A stretch of 64,000 bases of DNA from Diphasiastrum complanatum (GCA_029204225.1 CM055111.1:43528815-43592814); one strand, 5' to 3'; positions 1 to 8,400 are shown, counted from the stretch's first letter. Numbers and translations are program-made. The notes: a model not told the origin generated them from the sequence alone.

Positions 1-159
1 ATTCTTGATAGTAGAGAGACGCAGACTCGTCATACTCTATACCGAGAATATCTGGTCAAGTGGAATGATCAGCCTGTGGAGAATGCCACTTGGGAAAGAG
101 GCAGCGTCCTTCGCAAGATTTTTCCAGACTTTGTCTTAGAGGACCAAGACGGTTCTTAA
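1..159 (+). CDS. Ty3/gypsy polyprotein C-terminal end with chromodomain (partial)
   Basis: Frame 1 is open from the window edge to a TAA at 157-159 and encodes about 52 residues. The core reads YLVKWNDQPVENATWE, the typical chromodomain pattern (Y-L-V-K-W ... A-T-W-E) found at the C terminus of integrase in plant chromoviruses, where it directs integration to marked chromatin. Upstream integrase, RNase H and reverse transcriptase lie outside the window. The next bases are a purine tract and an LTR start, which fixes this as the 3' end of the element's pol. A related but degenerate end (ATWE, then a purine tract and TGTTAC) occurs at about 18100-18240. Confidence 0.8.
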   Translation: MLDSRETQTRHTLYREYLVKWNDQPVENATWERGSVLRKIFPDFVLEDQDGS

Positions 160-325
160 GGGGGAGGGAGTGTTACGAGCACGTGACCAGTGCCGAACCC
201 TAGAGAACACAGGAGGTCAGATACCACAGTCAAGGTCGTGTCCAGTGTACACGACCAACAGGGCAAGACAGTGTGAGTAGTGTGCCCCAGCACGGTCCAT
301 AGCCATGGCGGGCTCACTGTCTATT
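160..325 (+). mobile_element. Polypurine tract and 5' part of the 3' LTR of the gypsy element
   Basis: A purine run (GGGGGAGGGAG, about 160-170) directly follows the pol stop and is followed by TGTTACG at 171, the usual TG start of a plant gypsy LTR. No CA end can be placed, because from about 322 the sequence matches LINE coding sequence instead. The LTR therefore seems cut by the LINE array. Confidence 0.6.
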
Positions 326-411
326 CTGTGACATGCATACTAAACTCAGAGCACTGATACGATGACGATGACATAACACCTCGCCGATGTCAGAGACAGT
401 GTATCACTCTC
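322..411 (+). mobile_element. LINE ORF2 C-terminal fragment (copy-4 subfamily) with internal deletion
   Basis: The stretch 326-349 resembles 58694-58729 of LINE copy 4, and 350-411 resembles 58885-58935 (the Asp-rich stretch and following CACCTC..CGATGTCAGAGACA). About 155 bases present in copy 4 are missing between them. This is a small chimeric fragment wedged between the gypsy LTR and LINE copy 1. I see no LINE hairpin or CT tail attached to it. Confidence 0.55.
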
Positions 412-3075
412 TACTCTACCTCGCCTTCTCCCCGGCGCCAAGTCCACCTTCCCTCTTTGTTCAACCCACCCGCTATCGTATACCTCCTCATCAATCCCAG
501 GCCTATGTTGCCCACGTCTCTCGTCTTCTGGACCACTTTCCTTCCTCCTCTAATGTCACTACCCAAGCCTCCTTTTTAACACACGCACTGACTACTGCCG
601 CTCATGCCATTGCGCCCCCTCGCCGCTTCTCTTCTCATCGTCGTACCCATAATAAATGGTATGACAACGACTGTTCTTTCTTCCAGAAATATGTCGAGTT
701 CCTCAAATTCTCCAATTCTACACTTTCTTCTTCCGCAGAAAAGCAGCTTTGTTCCCTTCTCCGCAAAAAGAAAGTGGCCTACTATTCTTCCCGTTCCTCC
801 TACCTCCTTCGGTCTCTCCACTCTGCTTCCTCGGCTACTTTTTGAAGATCTTTCTTCATAAGCCCCTAACCATTGCACCCATCCCTCTTCAATCCTAGGT
901 CGACTATGCAACCAACCTATATACAACTACTCACCCTTCCATCTCTCTTTCTTCTCGTCCTACCCACTGTCACCTCTTTTCTCCTGACATGGTTGAAGCC
1001 ACCATCTGCAAACTCAAGAACAATCGTACGTCTTTCAGCCGAGCTCCTCAAACCAATTGCCAAACTCGCCTCCCCTTTCCTAGCCCGCTGTTTCAACCAC
1101 TTTGTCGTTGATGGCTTCCCCATACCTTGGGCCACCAATCTCCTTCACCCCATTCTTAAAGCAGGCGATGCCATGAATGTCCACAACTATCGCACTATTA
1201 TGATTGGTCATACCATGGCCAAGTTGTACGCCACTATTCTCCAGAACTTCGTTACGGCAGAGGCTGATTCTCGACTATTGTATGTGACTGGCCAGGCTGG
1301 CTTCCGCCGAGGTTATAGCACTCTTGATAATGTCCTCACTCTACGTACTATGATTGAGGAGGCAAAAGATATGCAAGAAGGTATTTGCTTGTTTCGTTGA
1401 TCTCTCTAAGGCCTTTGATTTTGTTCCCCGTCATCTTTTGATCAGCAAACTACGTCAGCTTGGCTTTTCCGACTCTGTTCTCGCGACAGTGGTTGCTCTG
1501 TATGAGAGAGTTCCAGCACGTATTCAGCTGGGTACTGATTTGTCTTCTCCCATCCGTAGCATTGTTGGCGTCAAGCAAGGCTGTCCATTGTCCCCTCCGC
1601 TGTTTGCACTTTATATTAATGATCTTGAGCGCCTCATTCGTTAAGAAGGTGGAGCTGGCTGCCCGCTGGCTCATTTGCTCATCCCCATTCTGCTTTATGT
1701 TGATGACATTGTTCTGTTTTCTCCCTCACCAGAAGGGTTGCAGTGTCACTTACAGGTCTTACATCGGTTTTGTGTTGCTTGGGGTCTCTCTGTTAACTTA
1801 AAAAGGACGAAGATCGTGATTTTCAACACCATCGACAAAGCCTTCACAACTATCAATTCTTCTATGATGGCTAGGAAGTTGACATTGTTGCCTCTTATAC
1901 TTACTTCGGAGTCCTGTTTACTGCGCCCCTTCTTGGTTTCCACTAGGCTGCATTTGCGCACATTTCCTCCGGTCTTTCAACATTGGTCCAGTTCGAACAT
2001 GGTTGTACAATGAATCATATTTTTGATCCCGCTACTAGATGCCAGTTGTTTCACACACGGGTGGTTCCAGCAATGATGTATGCCTCCGAAATCTGGTTGC
2101 CAAGACTTTCTCTCTGAGACTGGGCAAGCATTAGGCCACTATGTTGGGTCACATGATACGTGCCAAGACTACGACCCGTGCTGAGTTTGCTACTCCTCTG
2201 ATCATCCTTGAGGGCCTTTTCCGCCTTATTCTTTTTCTTCAGCAGATTCAGGAGATTCGTGCATCTCAACCGGATAGATACATAGTTTTGTTGCGGTTAC
2301 TTCTTCACGTGTCCTAGCTGATTCCCATGCCAAGCTATCCTGGTACCAGCAGGCGTCTGATCTCTTACGACATCTGGGCATCTCTATCATGGATATTCCT
2401 CGTGGTACGCATTCATATGTCCGAGGTTATTTATTCCGTCGATATATGCAACAGACTTGGAGCTCCCTCCCACCTTCCCGCATTCGACTGAGCTATTACC
2501 AGACACACTTCCTCTCTCTGGATCCTTCTGGTTTGCCATTGTTGCCGCTCTATCTCTCACAGCCCCTATCACATGGCCTGCGCTATCGTCTTGGGCAGTT
2601 GCGCATTTCCTCTCATCAGCTTGCTATTGAGGCCGGTCGTGCATGGGATATCCCCCGGGAGCATCGTCTATGTCGCTTGTGCTCGTTGCAGGAGGTGGAA
2701 GATGAAGCCCATTTCCTCCTCAGATGTTCGTTGTATTGTGAGACATGGGGGAGGTATTATTGTCTCTTTCGTGATGGCCCGCATACACTTCACAGTTTTG
2801 TCTCTTATCCTGATGCTCGTTGCTTGGGACATCTTGTTCGTGAGATGCTTACTCTCCGTCAATCTCATCTACATGTACCAGATCACCTGGGGTTAGACTC
2901 CCAGCAGCTGTTTCTCACTGGCTTCTTTCGGACTCGAGTACATGCTGATGACTCCGATGATGAGATTCCTATCCCTGTGCCAACGCAGAAAAAGCCCAGA
3001 TGTAGTCGCCACTTACCTCCATCAGGGCCCACTTTACACTCCACTCAGTGGATACTTCACACTTACTTTAGCTAA
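412..3075 (+). pseudogene. LINE ORF2 remnant: reverse transcriptase and C-terminal zinc finger
   Basis: Coding pieces in shifted frames (about 387-845, 873-1400, 1354-1644, 1675-2013, 2389-3075) align in order with the intact ORF2 of copy 2. Visible motifs are the NKWYDND linker, the NYRTIMIGHT and GQAGFRRGYST blocks, motif A CFVDLSKAFDFVPRHL, GVKQGCPLSP, and the catalytic box as YVDD, where copies 2 and 4 have YADD. The C-terminal piece has a CCHC finger (CRLCSLQEVEDEAHFLLRC), an acidic stretch and two PIP-box-like motifs at 2906-2929 and 3046-3069. At least four frameshifts and a stop at 1642-1644 make it a pseudogene. Confidence 0.85.
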
Positions 3076-3276
3076 TATGTACTTATTCTCCACCTAGCCC
3101 GGGTTGTGGGCATTGGTACTTTTTCTGTAGTTCTTATGTTATACCTGGCCCGGGTTGTGGGCTTATTTCACTTATGCTTTGTTCTACTTTCATTCGTAGC
3201 TAGTTTATAGCATTTTACAGCCACGTCCTCCTATGGATGATGCTCCCACTGTTGCTTGTACATATTTTTTTTTTTG

Positions 3277-3306
3277 GTCTTATGCACCCACGGGTGCCCA
3301 AAAGAC
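3277..3306 (+). other. LINE 3'-end two-part stem-loop (copy 1)
   Basis: Inner stem GCACCC (3284-3289) pairs with GGGTGC (3292-3297). Outer stem GTCTT (3277-3281) pairs with AAGAC (3302-3306). The same position in other copies carries different but still paired bases. It lies about 30 bases before the CT tail, where L1-like reverse transcriptases could recognise their own RNA; that role is inferred. Confidence 0.7.
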
Positions 3307-3331
3307 GTTAATAAAGCTTTCTTTCTTTCTT

Positions 3332-3336
<5 letters not shown>

Positions 3337-3383
<47 letters not shown>
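3337..3383 (+). repeat. (CT)n microsatellite: tail of LINE copy 1 and 5' junction of copy 2
   Basis: A CTTT-rich run (about 3318-3336) passes into an uninterrupted CT repeat. The GC-rich 5' UTR of LINE copy 2 starts at its right edge. Confidence 0.95.
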
Positions 3384-3386
<3 letters not shown>

Positions 3387-3390
3387 CCGC

Positions 3391-3510
3391 CGCCCTGCTG
3401 GTGCGCTGCCCGCCCTGCTGGTGCGCTGCCCGCCCTGCTAGCGCTGCTGCCCTCTCTCTCTCTTGCGCGCCCACCCGCCCTGCTGGCGCTGCTGTCCGCC
3501 CTGCTGGCGC
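3391..3510 (+). repeat. 20-bp tandem repeats in the LINE copy 2 5' UTR
   Basis: The unit CGCCCTGCTGGTGCGCTGCC occurs perfectly at 3391-3410 and 3411-3430, and diverged at 3431 and again near 3476-3510 (CCGCCCTGCTGGCGCTGC). LINE copy 4 has comparable CTGCTCCAGCG repeats just after its CT tract. Repeated GC-rich units at a LINE 5' end may form the internal promoter; that role is inferred. Confidence 0.75.
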
Positions 3511-3621
3511 TGCAGTGCTGACCTTCGCACCTGCCCTACGCTGCCCTGCGCTAGTCTGCGCTACTGCGCTGCTACGCCTGGCCGTTTGTCTACACTGTCC
3601 TCCATCTGCTTACCGCCTCCT

Positions 3622-4542
3622 ATGGCACCTAAGAAAAAGGGGGGTGTTCTTACACCCCCCTCCCTGTTGGACACCCCCCCATCACCGGTAGTGATGGAGG
3701 AGCCGTCTTCGGTGATAGAAACTAGTGACATTCCTGTCAACATGGCTGCCATTGACTACACTCCTTCCAAACCTACCGAAAGTCTTTTTGCTTATGATCT
3801 TAGTTTTATCCGACAAGAAATTCTTGGACTTAAGAAACAACTACACCTCTTTGAAGCTGAAAATAGCAAGTTAGCTAAGGATCTTTTTGGTGTCACGGAA
3901 CGTGTGGAGCAGCTTGAGCAAGAAAATATATATCTTAAGCAACGAATTGCAGAAAAAAGTGCCTTGGAGGAGACTTCCAACAAGATCAATAGCTTGGAGA
4001 AACAAGTCGAGGAGACGAAAACGTGGGCAGCACTCTTCAAACCGGATGATATGGGCAGCAAACTCTCATCACTCGCAAAACAGGTTGAAGAAACGACATC
4101 GATCCTTAAGCAAGGTAATCACTCTCAGATTTCATCTTTTCCGAAGGAAAACGATTTGGAGACAGTTTTGGGTGAACAAGCCAAAAGGGCCAAAAAAGCC
4201 TTTAACATTAGAGTAAGAGGCATTGCCAATGGTGGAAAACCGTTGGAAGAAGCTACGGATTTGCTCATTTCCAAGTTATCTCATGTGGCTGATGGTTTTG
4301 ATACTGCTTGGCGTAGTAAATTTGATGACAATGTTTTGTTTATCAAGTTCCGCTCGCTTTCACAACGCAATGCTGCCCTTCGGCTTAGGGCAAAGCTTAA
4401 AGGTACTTTCATTTATATGGATGATGACTTAACAAATACTCAATGGTTGGCAAGAAAAAAGATTATCCTTGAAGCGAAAGAGAAAGGGCAAAGGGTTGTT
4501 TTTATTGACGGGAAACCGAGATTTTTCGACCTTCCACAATAG
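3622..4542 (+). CDS. LINE ORF1 protein (RNA-binding chaperone type), 306 aa
   Basis: The ATG at 3622 (MAPKKKGG) follows the GC-rich UTR and opens a basic, Pro-rich N terminus. The frame runs further upstream, but that part is low-complexity and GC-rich. Residues about 55-150 form a heptad-rich coiled coil (IRQEILGLKKQLHLFEAEN). Next comes an RRM-like domain (FNIRVRGIANGG, then FDTAWRSK and VLFIKFRSL) and a small C-terminal domain (IYMDDDLTNTQWLARKKI ... VFIDGKPRFF). This order matches vertebrate L1 ORF1p (coiled coil, RRM, CTD), which trimerises, coats element RNA and acts as a nucleic-acid chaperone. No CCHC knuckle is present, unlike many plant L1 ORF1 proteins. The stop is TAG (4540-4542), and ORF2 continues in the same frame. 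Confidence 0.85.
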   Translation: MAPKKKGGVLTPPSLLDTPPSPVVMEEPSSVIETSDIPVNMAAIDYTPSKPTESLFAYDLSFIRQEILGLKKQLHLFEAENSKLAKDLFGVTERVEQLEQENIYLKQRIAEKSALEETSNKINSLEKQVEETKTWAALFKPDDMGSKLSSLAKQVEETTSILKQGNHSQISSFPKENDLETVLGEQAKRAKKAFNIRVRGIANGGKPLEEATDLLISKLSHVADGFDTAWRSKFDDNVLFIKFRSLSQRNAALRLRAKLKGTFIYMDDDLTNTQWLARKKIILEAKEKGQRVVFIDGKPRFFDLPQ

Positions 4543-4585
4543 GAACTAGGGGCCCCCGGATATAGAAGCTACCCGAGATCCCCTA
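4540..4585 (+). promoter_or_regulatory. Putative ORF1-ORF2 stop-codon readthrough site
   Basis: ORF1 ends in CAA TAG GAA CTA, and the same frame stays open without a break into ORF2. The first ATG of ORF2 lies after the catalytic glutamate of the endonuclease. From 4547 the bases TAGGGG can pair with CCCCTA at 4580-4585, starting four bases after the stop. Copy 4 has the same frame relation, the same TAG-GAA and an 8-bp GC stem (55439-55484). The stop context resembles the leaky UAG-CARYYA type except for G at the first following base. Readthrough is inferred, not shown. Confidence 0.6.
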
Positions 4586-7500
4586 CCAATTTGAGACTTG
4601 GCTTCTGGAATTGTAATGGTTTTTTATCTTCGTCATCAGCCGGAGACTTTGCTGATTTTATTAGAAAATGCGACATTTTGTTGTTGGCTGAAACTCATGA
4701 GTCCTTATATCATCCTCTTCCAAATATACAGGAGTACTCTTGGCATTCTGCTTTTCGTCCATTTGTTAGGGGAAAAACTTGTCGAGGATCTGGAGGAGTA
4801 GCTTGTTTATACAGAGACACCACAGTTCAGATGGTTAAACAAGATCCATACGCTCGCTATATTTGGTTACACATTATTGGCTCACTATTGGGATTACCTC
4901 AGGACATCTATATAGCTGTATGCTATTTTGCTCCACAGACCTCAGTGTTTGCTGAGTTTGGCGGGGACCCTTTTCAGGCTCTCTCAGATGATATTGCTAT
5001 CTTTTCTCAGCAGGGTTCCATTTTACTAGCAGGTGATTTCAACGCCCGCACAAGCTCTAGACAAACCGAATTTCATGCAGCTACGGATCTTCTCAGGCTT
5101 TACCCTTTGGATATGGGGCTAGACCGGGTATCACAGGATGCAGACACTCCAGCTACATCTTTCGGGGAGCAGTTGATCACTCTAGCAGAGACACACGCTC
5201 TTGCCATTTTGAATGGCCTCACACAGTGGCCTTCCTCATCAGCATATACATGCTATCCTCATGGTGGAGGACATAGTGTGGTCGACTACTTCATTGGATC
5301 ACCTGCTTTGATCTCTCACATTTCTGATTTCTCCATTACACCCCCTACCATTTCCGATCACTCACTCTTACACATCTCACTTGGTCACATAACCTCTTCT
5401 TTGCAAGTTTCTTGCTCTCTTCCCACTCATAAACGTATTCCTTTCACCCAATCTGGATTCACTAATTACACCACAATCTTATCCCAACTACTCGCTAACT
5501 TCCCGTTCATGGCACCAATTGACCAGCAAGCCACTTTTCTCTCTACATCCCTCTTAGCTGTTGCTTCCTCATCCTTCCCCACCAAAACGACATCATCTCA
5601 CAGAAGTGTTCACAACAGATGGTATGATGCAGAATGCCGCTCTCTTCACAATCATGTGACATATGCCAGGTCACACTCCCCTGCCACACTCAAACAATGC
5701 CAGAAAGAATATCATAGAACCACCAGAACAAAGAAGATCAAGTACCTACAATCACTCTGCCAAAAAATGATCAACTCTTTAGATTCACCCTCCTCCTCTT
5801 TTTTCTGGAAACATTTCACCAGACACTCTTCAACATTGGCCCCCATAGCCATCGAATCCTGGATCGAGTATGCCACGGAGTTATATACCACGGACTCTCC
5901 TCCTACCTCACTCTCACCGAGACCTGACCACTGCTCACTTTTCACCCCTGACATGGTTGAAAACGCCATTAAACATGCCAAACTAAATAAAGCCACTGAC
6001 TATGACTCCTTAAGTGTAGACTTCCTAAAGCCCGTAGCACATCTCATCTCCCCTTACATTGCTCATGTTTTTAACACAGCTGTTACTTCTGGTTTTCCTA
6101 CGGCTTGGTGTACTAATATCCTTCACCCCATCCTCAAGGCAGGTGATCCCATGAATGTAGGAAACTACCGCACCATTATGATTGGCCACACTCTGGCTAA
6201 GATATATGGCTCTATACTACAGACAGTTACTGGATCTTTTGCTGAAACTGAGGGTTTACACGCTATGGGTCAAGCTGGTTTCAGACCAGGATATTCTACT
6301 TCAGACCAGATCTTCATTTTGAGATGCATTATTGAGGAGGCTCGACATCGGAAACAGAGAATTTACTGTTGCTTTGTGGATTTTCGCAAAGCTTTTGACT
6401 CTGTTCCACGACATCTTCTTTTCCAGAGACTGTCTTCACTTGGCTTTTCAGAGGATACTATTGCTGCGATCATTACTTTATATGAGCGAGTCTTGGCACG
6501 TTTCAGAGATGGTAGTGGCTGGTCCTCACAGATACATTCTACCATTGGTGTGAAGCAGGGTTGCCCCTTATCACCCACTCTTTTTGCACTATATATAGAT
6601 GACCTCGAGCGGATTATTCGCGAGGAAGGTGGAGAGGGCTGTCCCCTAGCAGACATTATTATCCCCATTCTCTTGTACGCTGATGATGTGGTTCTCCTCT
6701 CATCCTCTGCAGCTGGTTTACAGAGTCACCTTTCTGCTTTACATCACTTTTGCCAGCGTTGGGGATTGACGGTTAACCTTAAGAAGACTAAGATTATGGT
6801 GTTTAACACCAACAGACAGCATATGAGAGATGTGATTTTCTATTATGACGGGCTACCGATTGAGATCGTGACCTCCTACACCTATTTGGGAGTTCTTTTC
6901 TCTGGTCCGCTACTCACTTTTCGACCAGCAGCCACCGCCAGGCTTCGCAAGGGGCATACCGCTCTTGTGCATATGGAGAGATTTTGCTCTACTTATTATG
7001 TGCAGGATCCTGCTACCAGATGCCTACTATTTTCTGCTACTGTCTCCCCAGTTGTGCTATATTCGGCTGAGACTTGGTGCCCTGATTTATCACGCGATAC
7101 ATGGAGAGATCTTACTCGTATCCAGATTCTCATGCTCAGTAGGATAATCCGGGCTAAGCCCTCAGTACCACATGATATCATACTAGCCGAGTTTGCTTCT
7201 CCTCCATTAGTTGTTGGTGCTATGTTTCAGATCATCACCTTTCTTCACAGGGTATCAGATCTAGATACCTCCAGATACATTGTTGCTGCTCTCACTTCAT
7301 CTTGTACCATTGCGGATCAGGGAGCCAAGCACTCTTGGTATCGCAGTGTCTCAGCCCTTCTTCAGACTTGGGGTTTATCCGCACTTGATCTTCCGAATGG
7401 AACCCATGCTTATATCAGACAGCAGATCTACCGGAGCTACATACGCACTATATGGTCACATCCTGATCCAGATAGGGTCAAGCTACATTATTATGGCACA

Positions 7501-8094
7501 CATCTTTTACGGCTGGACGTTTCGGGCTTGCCTATTCTTCCAGTTTATCTTACACAAACGCTATCTTTTGGTCTGAGATATCGTATAGGACAGCTTCGAG
7601 TCTCTTCTCATCAGCTTGCTATCGAGACAGGTAGATACACAGACACTCCCAGATTGCAGTGGATATGTCAGCTCTGTTCTCTTCAGGAGGTGGAAGATGA
7701 GTTTCATTTCATCTTTCGCTGCCCAGTATACTATGAGATTAGAGGACGATACCATTGTTTATACCGAGATATTCCCCTCACGTTGAGCTCCTTCCTCGAG
7801 TATCCAGACGCTAGATGTGTGGGTCTTCTTTTGAGAGAGATGTATATTTTACGAGCTTCACTTCTACCTACGCTCTCAGATATGGATTCCAGTCAGGCTC
7901 ACATTACTCAGTTCTTCCAGAAGCGAGACAGAGTGGATATTTCGGTTGCGGATTTTGACGTCCCCGTCCGAAGATCGAAGACACAGAGAGTTTCGGCTCG
8001 ATCCAGTGCTACTAGATCTTCATACGCCTCCCACCAGCCTACATCACGACCCACTACTACCATCACTCATTACTTTCGGCTTGCTCGTAGCTAG
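4543..8094 (+). CDS. LINE ORF2: endonuclease, reverse transcriptase, CCHC finger, PIP motifs
   Basis: The frame is open from the ORF1 TAG to TAG 8092-8094. Residues are counted from TTG 4591 (1167 aa), since no ATG precedes the domain. The AP-like endonuclease at about 1-265 has WNCNG (6-10), ETHE (34-37), GDFNAR (148-153), SVVDY (229-233) and SDH (255-257). Reverse transcriptase at about 455-740 has motif A FVDFRKAFD (D597), GVKQGCPLSP and YADD (696-699). A CCHC finger spans C1026, C1029, H1039 and C1044. PIP-box-like QAHITQFF lies at 1102-1109 and TTTITHYF at 1155-1162, close to the end. The enzyme nicks target DNA and copies element RNA there (target-primed reverse transcription). No disabling change is seen. 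Confidence 0.92.
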   Translation, partial: ELGAPGYRSYPRSPTNLRLGFWNCNGFLSSSSAGDFADFIRKCDILLLAETHESLYHPLPNIQEYSWHSAFRPFVRGKTCRGSGGVACLYRDTTVQMVKQDPYARYIWLHIIGSLLGLPQDIYIAVCYFAPQTSVFAEFGGDPFQALSDDIAIFSQQGSILLAGDFNARTSSRQTEFHAATDLLRLYPLDMGLDRVSQDADTPATSFGEQLITLAETHALAILNGLTQWPSSSAYTCYPHGGGHSVVDYFIGSPALISHISDFSITPPTISDHSLLHISLGHITSSLQVSCSLPTHKRIPFTQSGFTNYTTILSQLLANFPFMAPIDQQATFLSTSLLAVASSSFPTKTTSSHRSVHNRWYDAECRSLHNHVTYARSHSPATLKQCQKEYHRTTRTKKIKYLQSLCQKMINSLDSPSSSFFWKHFTRHSSTLAPIAIESWIEYATELYTTDSPPTSLSPRPDHCSLFTPDMVENAIKHAKLNKATDYDSLSVDFLKPVAHLISPYIAHVFNTAVTSGFPTAWCTNILHPILKAGDPMNVGNYRTIMIGHTLAKIYGSILQTVTGSFAETEGLHAMGQAGFRPGYSTSDQIFILRCIIEEARHRKQRIYCCFVDFRKAFDSVPRHLLFQRLSSLGFSEDTIAAIITLYERVLARFRDGSGWSSQIHSTIGVKQGCPLSPTLFALYIDDLERIIREEGGEGCPLADIIIPILLYADDVVLLSSSAAGLQSHLSALHHFCQRWGLTVNLKKTKIMVFNTNRQHMRDVIFYYDGLPIEIVTSYTYLGVLFSGPLLTFRPAATARLRKGHTALVHMERFCSTYYVQDPATRCLLFSATVSPVVLYSAETWCPDLSRDTWRDLTRIQILMLSRIIRAKPSVPHDIILAEFASPPLVVGAMFQIITFLHRVSDLDTSRYIVAALTSSCTIADQGAKHSWYRSVSALLQTWGLSALDLPNGTHAYIRQQIYRSYIRTIWSHPDPDRVKLHYYGTHLLRLDVSGLPILPVYLTQTLSFGLRYRIGQLRVSSHQLAIETGRYTDTPRLQWICQLCSLQEVEDEFHFIFRCPVYYEIRGRYHCLYRDIPLTLSSFLEYPDARCVGLLLREMYILRASLLPTLSDMDSSQAHITQFFQKRDRVDISVADFDVPVRRSKTQRVSARSSATRSSYASHQPTSRPTTTITHYFRLARS
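7894..8076 (+). other. Two C-terminal PIP-box-like motifs of ORF2 (copy 2)
   Basis: Bases 7894-7917 encode QAHITQFF, an exact fit to the PCNA-binding pattern Q-x-x-[ILM]-x-x-[FY]-[FY]. Bases 8053-8076 encode TTTITHYF, five codons before the stop, which fits apart from the first Gln. Counterparts occur in copy 1 (2906-2929 and 3046-3069, both with Gln), copy 3 (9250-9273), copy 4 (58831-58854 and 59017-59040) and, worn down, copy 5 (about 14200-14345). Confidence 0.65.
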
Positions 8095-8275
8095 TTTCCT
8101 CCGCGGAGCAGGTGGTTAAGCTCTTGCTTTGTACCCTCACCAGCTGGTGGTCAAGCTTGGATACTTTTTCTCTTAGAGACAGAGAGATCGATATTTTAGT
8201 TTTAGTTTTACTGTCTTTTCATTGGTAATTAAGTCCTTATGCGGACAATGCTTCTCACATTTTGTACTCTCTTTT

Positions 8276-8304
8276 GTCTTATGTGCCCCTGGGCACCAAA
8301 AGAC
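8276..8304 (+). other. LINE 3'-end two-part stem-loop (copy 2)
   Basis: Inner stem GTGCCC (8283-8288) pairs with GGGCAC (8291-8296). Outer GTCTT (8276-8280) pairs with AAGAC (8300-8304). It is followed by GTTAATAATAATAATTC and then (CT)n. Confidence 0.75.
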
Positions 8305-8328
8305 GTTAATAATAATAATTCTAATTCT

Positions 8329-8331
<3 letters not shown>

Positions 8332-8400
<69 letters not shown>
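8332..8400 (+). repeat. (CT)n microsatellite: tail of copy 2 and 5' junction of copy 3
   Basis: About 69 bases of pure CT. LINE copy 3 begins at the next base, in the middle of ORF2 coding sequence. Confidence 0.95.

Larger units (their letters stand above)
412..3336 (+). mobile_element. LINE copy 1 (5'-truncated, frame-broken)
   Basis: The copy begins within the linker between endonuclease and reverse transcriptase of ORF2 and runs through the 3' end. Its 3' UTR (3076-3336) holds two copies of a GCCCGGGTTGTGGGC motif at about 3098 and 3149, then the family hairpin and the CT tail. It lacks ORF1 and the endonuclease, so it could not move by itself. It is the first member of a + strand array whose next member begins right after its CT tail. 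Confidence 0.85.
3384..8331 (+). mobile_element. LINE copy 2, apparently full length with intact ORFs
   Basis: This is the best-preserved element of the window. It has a GC-rich 5' UTR (3384-3621), ORF1 (3622-4542), one TAG, ORF2 (4543-8094), a 3' UTR with a duplicated AGCAGGTGGTTAAGCTCTTG-like motif (about 8107 and 8139), the 3' hairpin, and an AAT/TTC-rich run leading into (CT)n. It is flanked by CT repeats on both sides, and no other target-site duplication can be seen. Endonuclease, YADD reverse transcriptase and CCHC finger are all uninterrupted, so recent activity is plausible. Confidence 0.9.

Noticed and set aside
3233-3691. Open frames rich in alternating Leu/Ser or Arg/Glu over CT repeats (here and near 8230, 53900 and 59250)
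   Set aside because: They are by-products of the CT microsatellites on either strand, with no domain content.
4591-4593. TTG as the start codon of LINE ORF2
   Set aside because: The frame runs unbroken upstream to the ORF1 TAG and no ATG is available; a non-ATG start is possible but has no support. I therefore give the coding span from the TAG onward.
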